Source: Lasiosphaeris hirsuta (Eukaryota > Ascomycota > Sordariomycetes > Sordariales > Lasiosphaeriaceae). Taken from it: a DNA stretch of 64,000 bases. The notes below the pieces were generated by a model. It did no database searches. It was not told where the DNA came from and saw nothing but the letters and a program-made list of their open reading frames with translations. The stretch is taken from assembly GCA_030549175.1 (NCBI GenBank), contig JAUKUA010000006.1:868001-932000 (forward strand), in the 5' to 3' direction. The translations under genes and the position numbers were made by a program. Shown here piece by piece: positions 45,790 through 57,201 of this stretch. Within the stretch, counting starts at the first letter, position 1. The number at the start of each line of letters is the position of its first letter.

Positions 45790-48264
45790 TTGACTGTGCG
45801 TTTGCTTCAGAGAGATGTGGTGATTTGGTGTGATGGGAAAGTGAATAAGTGTTGTGTAAATTGTATGTGAAAGAGCGTTGTACGACCTGGCTGAAATTGT
45901 CGGTCGGGATGATGCTTCTCGGATATGAGATGTAAAATAGCAAGGCGCTGGTTTCCACACACTGGTTCGTGGTGGTGGAAAGAAGGAAGGCGAGGAGGAA
46001 GATTGGGAAGATGGAAGGTGCATAAAGTGGCGAGAATGCCAGAACAAAGCTGTCAGTGTGGTTTGTTTTGTGGCTGCAGGCCGCGCAGATGAGTGAATGG
46101 TAGCAGGGAAGCGGGGGAAGAGGGGTTTGCGAATCTTTAGATGAGTTGAAGGACTGCTTTTCCTTTGCCACTTCCGGCAGAGAGAGGTAGCGTAATTCCG
46201 CTTCGTTTGGAAGTCACAGAACACCTGAGATAAAGTCGAGGTTGTTGCGAGATCATGAACCGGAAGCGCGGGTCGGGTTCGAAAATGGAGATGGGCTTGG
46301 GCAGCAGAACACGGTGACACCCCACTTCAAATGATGTGCAGGGTGTGGTTAGTAGGATGAAAAGAGACAGTGAGTGGAAGCAAGTGGAAAACAAACGGCC
46401 GAATTGGGAGTCCCAAGGTGATGGATATATTTGCTATCTCGCGCCAGGGAAGGCTCCTAGGTTGCTGTTGCCGGCACAAGCAGCCCCGTTTGGACACTCG
46501 CCGTCGAGTCAGACGGGCAAATGCAAGCTTGGCCAGGTCGTGATGCTCACCAACCTTAGCTACAAAACAGAGAGAGACGAGAACATGCCAATTGGCTAAT
46601 TTCAGCTGTGCGGGGGGCCGCGGTAGGCCTCATTGCATGGCAGTGTAGATATCAAACTGACGCTGTCTGGGTCGCGTTCTTTTAGGTTCACCCGTTTTAT
46701 TGGCCAACGATCGCGTAAGCACGTGATTTGAGTGCGTGAAAGATGAAAAGTAGGAGCAGGTGAAGTCAAGTGAAGTCGAGTGATACCCCTAGTGAGGCTT
46801 GGCAACGGCCGGCTCTCTGGATCCTTGACCAGAGCGCTGGTACCCGCGGCGGCGAGGACTCCAGATTATCTTGACAAGGGTGCCGGATCCGTTGGTAGAG
46901 CGAACTGGGCGCCAGCTAACCGCCCGCAGATTGCCGTATACAGACAGATATTGACCACGAGATAGCATGGTGGGGAACCCACTCGTTGAGAGCCCTACAA
47001 TGCTTGGCGATTTGTGTGACCAACGCAAACGCCAGAGACAATCGAGCATCCCATTGCGAATGCTCTTTCCGGCTTCTGAATGGGAATTATCTCAACGGCA
47101 TTGCAGTTACAAGACGAGTGCCCAGCTTACATTTAGAGAGTATTCATAATATATATCTAATCAAGGTCAAGAAAGTTTGCTGCGCTGGCCAAACGACACA
47201 GACAGCGCTTTCCCTCAATCTCACACTTTGCTCTTTCTTGTCGGCCATAGAATCCATCCCAGAATTCGCCCACACCGCCATTCCAAACTTTCTCGGTAAC
47301 CTCTTCCGGCCAGGCCCTTTGAGCTTTGAGCGCCGGACAAGACTGCATGGTAGCGGGCCAGAGAAAGTCATGACCCAAAGTGACTCCAATCAAGCTATCA
47401 CACCGCAACCCACAGACCAACCAATGGCTTTCATGTTTCGTTTGATCACCAACACTCCACTAAGCACAGACACATAGTTGCGACCATAGGGATATATCAG
47501 ACGGCCCTCAGGCCAGTCCGAGCTAGCGTTGATGGCCTCACTGGATGGCATCCTGCGTCATCTGAGAACATCAAACGAAATACCTGTCAGGTTCAAGAAA
47601 TGCTTCAGTTCAAAAACAGGACCCAGGGTGGGGCAAACTGCCGCGGTCTGTCCTCTCAACATTTGTGCATCAGAGTCACGTCCTGACAAAAAGCCGCCCA
47701 CCTCAAATCATGCGGTAATCACTTTGGCTGACATGTCCTTGCAAGATAACCCTAGCTACATGGCAGAAGCAACTTCTTCATAGCACGGGTTCTGGTTACG
47801 TCCGAGTGTGGCTTCGTTCACGACATGCCATGTCCCCGCAATTTCGATCCTCGCGATGCCTGCGTACCCCGAGTCAAGTCCAGCATAGAGTGGCCCCACA
47901 ACCTCCCAGAGGGTTCGGTTCGCGCAACAGAGAGGCCCAACAGGCTGCCCCTTGCGGATTGGTACCGGCTTGTACGATATGGTGTTGATGCAAACGCCAT
48001 GCCAGTGTTGGTGTTGGCGGTGCTGCTGGTGCTGCCGCTGCCCGGGGTGGCTTCCAGTCCTGCCCACACAAGTATGGTGTGAATCCGACTCCTGGGAGGA
48101 TAGTTGAAGACAGGAGATCAGGGTAAATGTTTGAGTGTTTGTCGTCGTACTGGTATTGATGCATCACACGCTGTGCTTGCTGATGTCCAGCCTGTGACCA
48201 TGGAGCGGTCGATCGAGAACTTCTTTAGGGATAGCTTGAGAAGATATGATGTATGATGGCATTG
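45790..48264. other. 2.5-kb intergenic region upstream of Argonaute
   Basis: No supported gene. The first 600 bp are pyrimidine-rich when read toward Argonaute and probably form its promoter and leader. The remaining open frames (such as 46986-47477 plus) are short, overlap others, and lack family features. No tRNA-like fold was recognised. Confidence 0.45.
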
Positions 48265-48477
48265 CTAGAGTCTGGATGGTACGCGCTGGAAGGTTGTAAG
48301 GGGGGGGGGGCAGCGACAGGTCATGCCGAGAGCGATGATGTCCTTGGGCTGGGGGTCGAGGACCATTTTGTTGTGGCTCAAGTAGTTGTAGAGCATGTTG
48401 CGAAGCTCTCCCGGTAGCTTCGAGAGAAGCGGCGACGCTGTGTGGCTGTTGATGTTGCCATGTTGAACGAGGGCCAT
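48265..48477 (-). pseudogene. F-box-like fungal domain fragment
   Basis: The reading frame contains SPLLSKLPGELRNMLYNYL and VLDPQPKDIIALGMTCR, the classic opening of fungal F-box-like/2EXR proteins (LPxELRNxIYxYLL ... LxxTCR). It ends after about 70 codons, soon after a run of 11 identical bases (C on this strand, at 48300-48310). The usual continuation after TCR is absent. The open frame extends upstream without a stop to about 48590, so the true start is unclear. It may be a gene fragment, a very short gene, or a frame broken by homopolymer length error. Confidence 0.45.
48300..48310. repeat. G11 homopolymer
   Basis: Eleven G residues on the plus strand sit inside the F-box-like reading frame on minus. 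A change in run length would switch the downstream frame. Confidence 0.85.
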
Positions 48478-48579
48478 GGTCGATCCTTCGAGTGCCTTTT
48501 GGGGAGTAAGAAGGTCGTTGAGCCGGTTGAGTAGCCCGGACGATCGGACTGCTGGTGAGGTTGGTAGTCTTCCCCTTCG

Positions 48580-49248
48580 TCAATAACCCATCCTTTCCAC
48601 AATATCAACTTCCGTATCGTTGTCGGTGTTGTTCTCGGTCTTTTCCTCGTTCTCTCCCTTGTCAAGCTCATCCAGCTCCTCCACATCTTCTTCCTCATCC
48701 AAGTCTACCCTATACCTGCCCCAGACATAGTCTAACAGCTTCCCATGATCTAGGCCCGTAGTCATGTCGTCCATCAAAGTCCGAGGACGGGGGGCTCCCT
48801 CGGCGCCCCAGCCCTTAATCCACGCTATCGGGCGCCGTGGATGGAGGACCCGGTCGCGCTGGAACCAGGGCGGTGGGATCAGGAGGGTGCCTCTACGCCG
48901 TCCAGTATACTTGATGCCCATCCATCTTACTGCCAGGGCCCTTAGCTTGGCATCGTCATCGGCAGCTGCGGCATCGGTGTCGGTGCGGGCCGCGGCCCAG
49001 ATCCTGGCTTCGTCCTTGATGGTAACGGCCTCCTTGGTGATGGCTTGGAGGAGCCGGTCTTGCCATTGTCGGAATTCGGGGCGCAACTGAAGCCGAAGAC
49101 TGCTGGGCCTATGCTGTTGGGATGGGCGGTCCTCGTCGCTGTCTGGGGAGGGCGACATCCGCTTGGGCCCGGGCTGTGATCCGGCAAGGGTAGCAGAGGA
49201 GGCACTGCGAGGAAGGCTCGCAGAGTTTGAGGGGGATGAACTGTGCAT
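48580..49248 (-). CDS. Hypothetical acidic-tailed protein
   Basis: I do not recognise this family. The frame is open for 222 codons from the ATG at 49248 (MHSSSPSNSASL). It has a Ser-rich start, a charged helical middle (RPEFRQWQDRLLQAITKEAV, KLRALAVRWMGIKYTGRRRG), a Pro/Trp-containing segment (LLIPPPWFQRDR, AWIKGWGAEG) and a strongly acidic end with EEEDVEELDELDKGENEE. An in-frame T-rich stretch lies just upstream. Composition and the ordered hydrophobic/charged pattern look coding, but no homologue or intron supports it. The F-box-like fragment follows about 100 bp downstream on the same strand. The two could belong to one mis-split gene. Confidence 0.5.
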   Translation of the reverse strand: MHSSSPSNSASLPRSASSATLAGSQPGPKRMSPSPDSDEDRPSQQHRPSSLRLQLRPEFRQWQDRLLQAITKEAVTIKDEARIWAAARTDTDAAAADDDAKLRALAVRWMGIKYTGRRRGTLLIPPPWFQRDRVLHPRRPIAWIKGWGAEGAPRPRTLMDDMTTGLDHGKLLDYVWGRYRVDLDEEEDVEELDELDKGENEEKTENNTDNDTEVDIVERMGY

Positions 49249-50521
49249 CCCGCCTTTTTTTTTTTGGCTGGCTGGCTCTGGATTTGCAGACTCTTGGGTG
49301 TAGGCTCTTGGTGTGTAGCTGTTATGTGTTGAATTTGTTGGGGTGTGATGACGTGTGTGTCGATGCCGTGTTGTCCACGGAGAATGTTTCTCGTGCTGAC
49401 CTTGGTATGAAGTAGGTTTTGTGCACAATGCTTGGGGGATTGAGGGAAGATAATGGAAGGGAAGCAAGAGAGAGTAGTCAAAAGGGTTCAAAATATTTTC
49501 TGCCACTTTGGTTGCTCTTGGCCCGGTGCGCTTGTTTACATCAGACGAGAGCTGCCTATCGGCCATCGTACCTTCCCATGTTTCCAGGAGCATACTGCCC
49601 AGAGAAGCTCCATCAGGTTTGGCGAGACGGTTCTACAAGGAAGGCTAGACTGCTACAAGGAAAGCCAGGCCGGGAAACCAAAGAAGCTCAGTTTGGCACT
49701 GTCCAACTCAATCATGTTTGACCCGGAGGCGATGATGATGAGGGATGCTGGGGTCTTCTAACCCCTCGGAAATGCTGATTGGTCTTGGCTAGCAGCTTGG
49801 GCCCCCCGCACATCGCCTCAGTAGGGGGGATGGTCAAAGTAGGGAATTATTGCTAGGTTCGCTGGCTTATATATTCTTACCCTTTCCGATAGGTACCGTG
49901 ATGGCATTCACGTATGCCCCCCACCATACACACTGGAACCAGGGCCGGGAATTAAGCACGAGGGGTTACTCATGGAGGGCCATACTTATTATAACTCAAC
50001 CCAGCTCCGTGAGGCAGACTTATGGAAGCTCAAAGAGATTCGGAATTAGGCATGACTGTGAGACTCTAAAGATTTCTAGCCCTACAGGTTGACGTCTTAC
50101 ACTTTTGAAGCTGTTTACTAGAGTTATGACAGTACGCTAGAACCTTTCCATGCACGTACGCCTACTCAGGTTTGCTAATGTGACTAGCGACAAACTAGAT
50201 GCTGTTAGTGTCTGTTTGAACAAAATCTCTCGTCATTGCCAGGATAATACCTCTGTGAAGCCACCTTACCAACGCGGTGATATCAAAGAAAACAATACCA
50301 GGTTATACAATAGAGTCCAAGCAACTTTTCTGATAGGCCCTACCAAAGCATTTGTTCACATCTCACGAGCATATCTCTGGAATAATGAAAACTTGAAACC
50401 CCAAAAGAACACAGATATGAGGTTTCGCGAATTCCATCCTTTAGTCCTTTTGCTAACTCTGCATTACGATTCACACAATTGGAAGTCTGGATTTGAGGCC
50501 AGCCAGACTCTGCAATCCGCT
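49249..50521. other. Intergenic region, nothing seen
   Basis: About 1.3 kb between the hypothetical gene start and the Nramp stop. It includes a T10-11 run near 49256. The right part (50050-50450) is AT-richer. A 182-codon open frame at 50150-50698 overlaps the Nramp gene antisense and has no family features. Confidence 0.5.
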
Positions 50522-52581
50522 TCACGTCCCTTTAGCCAGCAACACCAGGTTCGCAACATCCATCACCGTAATAATCACCCAGACGAAAATACCAAGCCCG
50601 GCAACCCACCAACTATTGGCCATACGAATGTCCATCCTGCCAGCGCTGTCGTTTACCCGCAGCCAACTCTGTACTCTCCCCAGCAGCCCTCTCGTTGACG
50701 ACGCTTCCGACCCAGCATCTAGATCCCGGGGTCCTGTCTCCTCATCATCTCCCCATCCACCATGAACCACATACCTCGCCATGCCCGGCCTGACCGTCAT
50801 GTACTTGTTCACCGACGTAAAGTAAATGAGCGGCGCCGTCACAAACGGCAGCACCACACTCAAAGCCACCTGACTCCCGTTCAGAGCAGCATCAAGGCCT
50901 TCACGTCCCACCGCCGCGGCAATGACAATACTCGGCAGGATGCTGATGGACCGCGTAATCAGCCTCCTCAGCCAGGGCTTCATCGTCCAGTTGAGCGCGC
51001 CCTCGCTGACCATCTGGCCGGCGATGGTGCACACGATCCCGGCGCTCATACCCGAGAACAGCAGCGCTAGGGCGAACACGGTTCCCGCTACCGGGCCGAT
51101 GGAAGAGGACAGCAGTGCATGGATCCCGAAGAGATCGGCTTCCTCAGCCCTTGGGGTGCCGAAGAGACTCGCCCCCGCGACGATGAGGATGGCGCTGTTG
51201 ACGAAGAGGGCGAAGGTGAAGAGCGAGATGACCAGCTCGGCAACTGAGTACTTGAGCGAGTGTCGGATTGCGGCAAGGGATGGCATATAGGTCTTGTTGC
51301 TACTGTGGCTGCCGTCGTTGGTGGAGGAAGCGGCGGATTGTAGATGAGGCAAGGGTGGGAGGAGGCCAGACTTGCTGTCGAAGTCGAACAGCCGGGCCTG
51401 CACAATGCCTGAGCCTAGATATAGACTGTGTGGCATGACTGTGGCTCCGAGGATGCCACATGCCTGATACAAGGCCCGCTGTTCAATTAGGACGGCTGAG
51501 GGCAGGTAACCTTTGAACACCTCGTCAACAGACGTGTCCTGGATTAGCGACAGCTGAACGCAAAAGCAAACGACAACGGCCAAGACAAGAATCATGACCG
51601 AGAACTCAAAAACGCGGAGACCCCTCATGGTCCCGTTGGGGTTATAAAAGAAAAGGATAGCCATGACCTCCAAGATCGAAAGCGCACATCCAGCAACGAG
51701 GGGTATTTGTGGAACGAGAAGATTCAGGGCTATTGCTGTGCCAATGACCTACGGTATGTCAGTTGTGCCCAAGAAAAACCCCAGGGGAAAAGCATCCAAC
51801 CTCTGCGATGTCAGTGGCAATAATGGTCGCTTCAGCCATAAAATAGAGGGCATAGTTGATCCAGCGGGGGAGAAAGGCCCTACACGCCTCGGCGAGGTTG
51901 AGCCCGCTGACGGTACCTAACTTGATTGCGAGGCTTTGGAGAAAGATGGCGAATATGTTACTTAGCAGGACAATAAACAACAACCGGAACCTGTAGGAAG
52001 CTCCCGCGGCCACGTCCGTCGCATAGTTGCCAGGATCAACTGAAACAAAGTCAGCCCCTATCTTCTCCGAACAAGAGCAACAATCAGGAATGGAGAGGGA
52101 GCATACTATACGCCACAGCAACCATGAAACCTGGACCAACAAATTTGCCAAACGTCACAATAGTCTTATTAGCCTGCCGGAACCTCGAGGCGAAAGAAAC
52201 CCCGTCACCTCCAGGATCTCCCCCACCCCGGTGCGGCCCCAGCACCCGCCGATGGCCGAACCCATCCTCAACACTCTCGTCGAGAACACTCCCACTGGCC
52301 GAAGCAACAACGTCCTCTTCGCGGTGGCTCGTCTCGGCACCATTGTCCGCCGGACAACTTGCTTCGCCCTCCTTCTCCGGCTCTCCCTTCAGCCCCGGGT
52401 CAAGTTCCGAGAGCGAATCCTCTATCCCCAGCCGCGTCCCGGCCTCTGAGCTCTCGCCAATCTCTTCGTTTGTGGCTGGGACCTTTTTAAGATGGCTTGA
52501 AATCTCGCTGTACCTGTCGTTCTGCTGCACCCTATTGGAGGTTCGGAGCCGATGTGTCTTACGTCTCCTTCCCTCCCCCAT
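50522..52581 (-). CDS. SMF1: Nramp/Smf-type divalent metal transporter
   Basis: This is a proton-coupled manganese/iron importer of the natural-resistance-associated macrophage protein family. Exons are 52581-52107, 52039-51801 and 51748-50522, all GT-AG and in phase, giving 646 aa. After a charged N-terminal tail of about 135 residues comes GKFVGPGFMVAVAY in TM1, with the metal-binding DPGN motif (IDPGNYATDVAAGA) formed across the first junction. TM6 carries the second metal motif MPHSLYLGSGIVQ. About 11-12 hydrophobic segments can be counted. The C-terminal cytosolic loop (GGWGDDEETGPRDLD) before the last membrane segment is unusual but plausible. Which yeast paralogue (Smf1/2/3) it matches, and hence plasma membrane or vacuole, cannot be decided here. 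Confidence 0.9.
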
Positions 52582-53541
52582 CTCCCTGCCAGGGCGGTCG
52601 TTTCCTTGGTCGTGTAAATAAGTTAGAGGTAGATAGCCCGGTATGCGCTTTTCAGGCGACGATGCTCATAGCTCTCGAGTTGCCAGCCAGCAAGGAATTT
52701 GTGAGGTATATCCAGGTAAGTATGCAAATGAGAATTTCCTGGGGGCAGAACCAAGACGATGGCCTCCTTCGCCACGAGAGTGGCACGATTCTTCGGACAA
52801 GAAACAAACAGCAAATGGTGTGCAGGGCACACGGTGGGATAGTCGTAATACGGGACGGAGTCAGGTGTGCATCATGGCCAGCCATGACCAGCCACTCTAG
52901 GGAGGCGGGACGAAGCTGCAAGCACTTGCCGTCATCGGTTGAGGTCTTAGTCGTGGCTGAGGTAGTGTTTCACTGAACAATGACGCACGATCGCACGGCG
53001 ACCCAAGGCACGGGGGCAGGTCGAGACCTACCCGAGCCAAAGTTCAGACTTTTCGTTTCATGTTTCAATTTCGCTCCACTATCAGGTGATTCTCTCCCTC
53101 GGATTCCTAAAATCGACTCCACATCAGTGTCACTGTCGGAAACATTGGAGCTGCAAAAACGGCTGCCGGACCGATCAGGCTTAGACTCGTCCAGATGGCT
53201 GTCCATTAATTATACTTTCATTATTCACCTGCCTTACTCGACCAGTTGATGGTCAACAGCACCAGATCCCGACGCTCCTTCTCCACACTTCCCAGGAGCA
53301 GCTGGGTCATCCACCGGGTGCTTTTACACACCAACACCATAGCCGTCGTGGAGGGGGAGCTCTCGTCGACTCTGTATTCCAAGATGCCAGATTCTCTCCT
53401 TCATTGACCAGTAGAGGGAGTCTGTACGTAACCTGGATGTTATGTCCAGGCAAACGGGGCGGTTACTTGCCACATGACAGACTCGCGCCGGGCCCAGTCC
53501 AATTATACCGGCATCACTCTCATCATGGCCGCTTTCTAGCC
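52582..53541. other. Intergenic region, nothing seen
   Basis: These 960 bp hold the Nramp upstream region and the OPI3 3' flank. Small open frames on both strands lack support. No motif stands out. Confidence 0.5.
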
Positions 53542-54378
53542 TCAAAGCTCCTTCTTGCCCTCCACTTTGTGGCCAAGCTTGGCTCTTTGCTGCTCGCGCT
53601 TGGCATAAATTCCAGCCGTGAAGGGGTTCTCGAACTGGATGGCGACCAGATAGACAACCAAAACCTCAGCCGTCAGCAGCAGACCCGCAGGCTTCCCGTA
53701 GAGCAGGGATGTGCCCAGGAAGCTCATGGTAGAGCCGTAGTACATGGGTGCGTTGGTGACGTTGAAGGGGAAGCCCGTGACCATGCCATCCATTAGGATG
53801 CCGAAGTAGTCACCCAGAAAGGTGCCCGTAATACCCAGCTGCCATGTCGATGAGATAACGAGGAGGTTACCGAGGGCGAGAAGGGTGTAGCCGGCGTAGG
53901 TCGGCAGCTCGCCCTGGAGGAGAGGGTGCGAGGGCTGGTCACGTAGGGCGCGCTCGTACAGGAAGTCGCGGAGCAGGCCGAGCGAGAAGATGGTCGCTGC
54001 GAGGCCGTAGCAGGCCGTCTGGGCGCTGCCGAAGGCCCGGGTCAGGAACTTTGTGCGGTACTCTGGGCGTCGGGCCACGGCTGTTAGACAACGAGGATTC
54101 GGGGCTTAGAACGGTAGAGGGCCGGCGAACCTCTGCGGGCGACGATGCTGCAAAGAAGTCAGCTGTTAGCGGCGGCAATTCGAGTCAGGGCAAGAATTGG
54201 GTATCTTACTTCCAGAAGGTCGGATTGAAGGCAATGGCAAAGGCCGATACTAAATATTTCTCGTGGTCAGAGAGCTAGACTTGGCGTTTTAGACTTGAAT
54301 GACGGTGTTGCACATACGCAACAAGCTCTGCTGGTTAAAGTCGACCAGTTCGGTCAAGGTCTCGAGTGAAAATGACAT
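53542..54378 (-). CDS. OPI3: Phosphatidyl-N-methylethanolamine N-methyltransferase (Opi3/PEM2)
   Basis: Opi3 performs the last two methylations of phosphatidylethanolamine to phosphatidylcholine in the ER membrane, using S-adenosylmethionine. Exons are 54378-54318, 54249-54210, a 17-nt micro-exon 54147-54131, and 54080-53542, giving 218 aa, close to the usual 200-210. MSFSLETLTELVDFNQQSLL and SAFAIAFNPTFWN open the protein. The catalytic/SAM-binding region shows GDYFGILMDGMVTGFPFN and NAPMYYGSTMSFLGTSL, and EVLVVYLVAIQFENPFTAGIY ends the conserved part. Four hydrophobic segments are visible. The join after the micro-exon reads IVARRAVARRPEYR, a little longer than expected, so that boundary is the least certain. 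It diverges from the spermidine-synthase-like gene. Confidence 0.9.
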
Positions 54379-54871
54379 GGTAGCTTTGAGAGTATTAAAG
54401 GATGAAAAAATATTTATTACAGAAAGGGAGGTCAGCAATTGGTGAGAGGGCGGGTGAACTGACTGGCTAAAGGGGGACTCGGTGCGGTGGAGAGAGTAGC
54501 GAAGTCGGGGAAAGCTGGAGCTTTGAAGGGACTCTCCGGGGAGAGCCTGGCAATTTTTTGTGTGGGTTTATGGGGTTTCCTCCGCAGCGTTTGTGGACCC
54601 TTCGCATCCCGGTCGCTGAGCTGGCACGGCTTGCAGGCCCATAGCTTACCCCCCCCCCCCGGCGCCTGAGCTACTGTCGCAGCTCTTCAACGGCGGACCA
54701 GGCGGACCGATAAGATGACATGAGACCAGATTGCAGCGAGAACATGCCAAACATAATAAGAGCCTCACTTGCGAGAACCACCAGCAGCTGCGCTGTTGAC
54801 ATGACGTGAGGCCTTGACTTCTTTTCTCAGTTTCTACCTATTTGTATATCCGTTTGCGTTCTCTGCCCGTC
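54379..54871. promoter_or_regulatory. Divergent promoter region OPI3 / spermidine-synthase-like gene
   Basis: A 493-bp interval between two outward-facing starts, with a C12 run at 54649-54660. I see no clear inositol/choline-response element. The open frame at 54842 extends the plus-strand gene by ten residues upstream of the chosen ATG and is ignored. Confidence 0.45.
54649..54660. repeat. C12 homopolymer
   Basis: Twelve C residues in the divergent promoter region. It is one of several long C/G runs lying outside core coding regions in this window. Confidence 0.85.
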
Positions 54872-56774
54872 ATGGCTCCCAAAGCGGTCAAGTCGCCCAA
54901 AAAGTCGCCCAGCAAGAAGACAACAACATCCTTCCTTGACATCGACCCCAACTCATCTTTCACCCCCGAGAGCTTTGAAGAAGAACTCAAAGCCCTTGCC
55001 ACCAAAGCTCAGCACGAGACCTGGACAAAGCTTGCCAAAGAACAAGCGGCCGTCTACCTCAATGTGGCCGTGCTCCTCGGCCTCATCGCCGTCTACTCCG
55101 ATGCATCGCAGCTCGCTCTGTCGCCTGACTACGGCGCCATCCCTGCCTCACGATGGCATTCCAAACTGGTCGCTGCTGCTTGCTTCGCCGGCTGGTCGTC
55201 GAACCTCCTCCTCGGCCGCAGCTTGCCCATCAAGCCATCGCTGTTGCTGCCACTAATCGCCGCCTACATCCCGGTCGTGCAGTTTGTCCTCGGCCGCTTC
55301 AGTGAGATCCTGACTGCGTACTGGGGCCCACTCGTCGTTGAGGCGCTCACACTGTTTCCCCTTGTTACGCTGTCGGCCGCGTGCGTTGCGACGTATCTTG
55401 ACGGAGCGGATTTGTCGGCGCTACCCTCGTGGGCGGCGGATGCGGCGCCGGGTATTGGATCGTATGGCTTCTTCAAGGCCGTAGAGAGCATGTCGAGGAG
55501 GTTAGTGGAAGCGTACGCCGGAAGGTCCATCCTGAACAGTCGGGTTGGTTTGGAGGCGGTCTTGGCGGCGTCGTATTCCTTAGTTGCGCCGTCCAAGCTG
55601 CTGGTCTTCACCATCCCAGCGTTGCTGCATACGGCGTTTTTGAATACTCATCTGCCGACATCTACGGCGCTGGCCTCGCTGAATCGCGGCCTTCAGGCCG
55701 ATAAATTAGTAGTCCTGGACAGGCAAGAATCCCTAACAGGGTACATTTCGGTTATCGACAACCTCGAGGCTGGGTTCCGTGTCTTGAGATGTGACCATAG
55801 CCTGCTTGGAGGGGAGTGGGTCAAGTTTATTGGAAAGGGGCAGTTTAAGGGGAACCAAGTTGCTGAGCCTATATACGGCGTGTTCGCGATGCTGGAGGCT
55901 GTCAGGTTGGTTGAAATGCCACAGCCTATTGTCGACGCTGACGCAAAGGCCCTCGTGATGTAAGTCAATCCCCTCACTCGTCGCTCATATGACATCCTAA
56001 CTTCTCTCTAGCGGGTTGGGCGTCGGCACGCTTCCAGGCGCCCTAGTGGCGCACGGAATCGACACCACCGTGGTAGAAATCGACCCTGTCGTCCACGCCT
56101 TCGCCAGCAAGTACTTCCAACTGCCCAGGAACCACACGGCCGTCATCGAAGATGCCGTGACCTACACCTCCCGGGCCGCCGCCTCGGGCGAAGCCCAATT
56201 CGACTACATCATCCACGACGTCTTCACCGGGGGCGCCGAGCCCATCGCCCTCTTCACCCTCGAATTCCTCCAGAACCTCAACACCCTCCTGAAACCCTCA
56301 GGCGTCATCGCCATCGTAAGCCTCCCCACTCCTTTTCCATCCCTCCCCTCCCTAACAACCGCCCAGAACTACGCCGGCGACTTTGCCCTCCCCCCACCAA
56401 TGGTGGTCGTCCAGACCATCCGACGCGTCTTCCCCTCGTGCCGCGTCTTCCGCGAGCACCCACGCGACGAAGAGCAGTTCGCGCAGCACGCGCGCGACTT
56501 TGCCAACATGGTCATTTTCTGCACCAAGCAGGCCGACCGGCCCGTCTCCTTCCGCGCGCCAACGTCTCGCGACCTACTTAATAGCCCGTCGCGCGAGGCC
56601 TTCCTAACGCCCAAGCACGAGGTCTTGAACGCCGACTTTATCGCCGGGCGCGACGACGGCATCCTGACGAGCAACGACACCGCCAAGCTGGTCAGATGGC
56701 ACGAGCAGAGCGCGTTGGGGCATTGGACCGTTATGAGGACGGTGCTGCCGCCCGTTGTGTGGCAGAGCTGGTGA
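54872..56774 (+). CDS. Membrane-anchored spermidine/spermine-synthase-like protein
   Basis: The C-terminal half has the class I SAM-binding fold of polyamine synthases: GLGVGTLPGALVAHGIDTTVVEIDP (loop and acidic residue), FDYIIHDVFTGGAEP in place of the synthase DxxD loop, and TLEFLQNLNTLLKPSGVIAI. Exons 54872-55959, 56012-56315 and 56367-56774 give 599 aa. The last intron (51 nt, a multiple of three) can be missed because it stays open. The N-terminal 230 residues start with a basic tail (MAPKAVKSPKKSPSKK) followed by about six hydrophobic segments (YLNVAVLLGLIAVY, LLLPLIAAYIPVVQFVLG, LVVEALTLFPLVTLSAACVA). Membrane-domain fusions of this kind are known in bacteria and fungi. Whether this one makes polyamines or methylates something else cannot be told. 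Confidence 0.82.
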
Positions 56775-57201
56775 AGGCCTGAGTTTTGTGTATGTACTGT
56801 GTATGCTTGTATATAGGAAGCTGGTGGTTGTAAATATGCAGCATTGGTTTTACGGGTCGTATATCCCTGTTGTCTACTGCACCACTGGCGCTTGAAAGTT
56901 GTTACTTATCAAAGTCTCAGCATCTCTCATTTCATCATCCACTCATTCGCAGTCAAAAGTCACATTACAGACCCATCTTGTTTTCATTAAACGCAAGTGC
57001 TTGTCTTTATCAACATCGGTGTGTATAGATGATAGCTCGTACTTTACAATAGACGCGGTTCTTACCGCAGTCGATTCATTGATGCCGACTCCATGCCCGT
57101 CACCTGCCAAACACCGGAAAAATCAGATGGAAGCGCGTAAGGGAAAATCCTGAAGTTTACACTTCTTTTGTATGCCAGCAAAAAATTGGGAATCTATGGT
57201 A
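56775..57201. other. Convergent intergenic region, nothing seen
   Basis: These 427 bp separate the stop codons of the spermidine-synthase-like gene and BiP. The stretch is AT-richer than its surroundings. No gene is supported. Confidence 0.5.
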
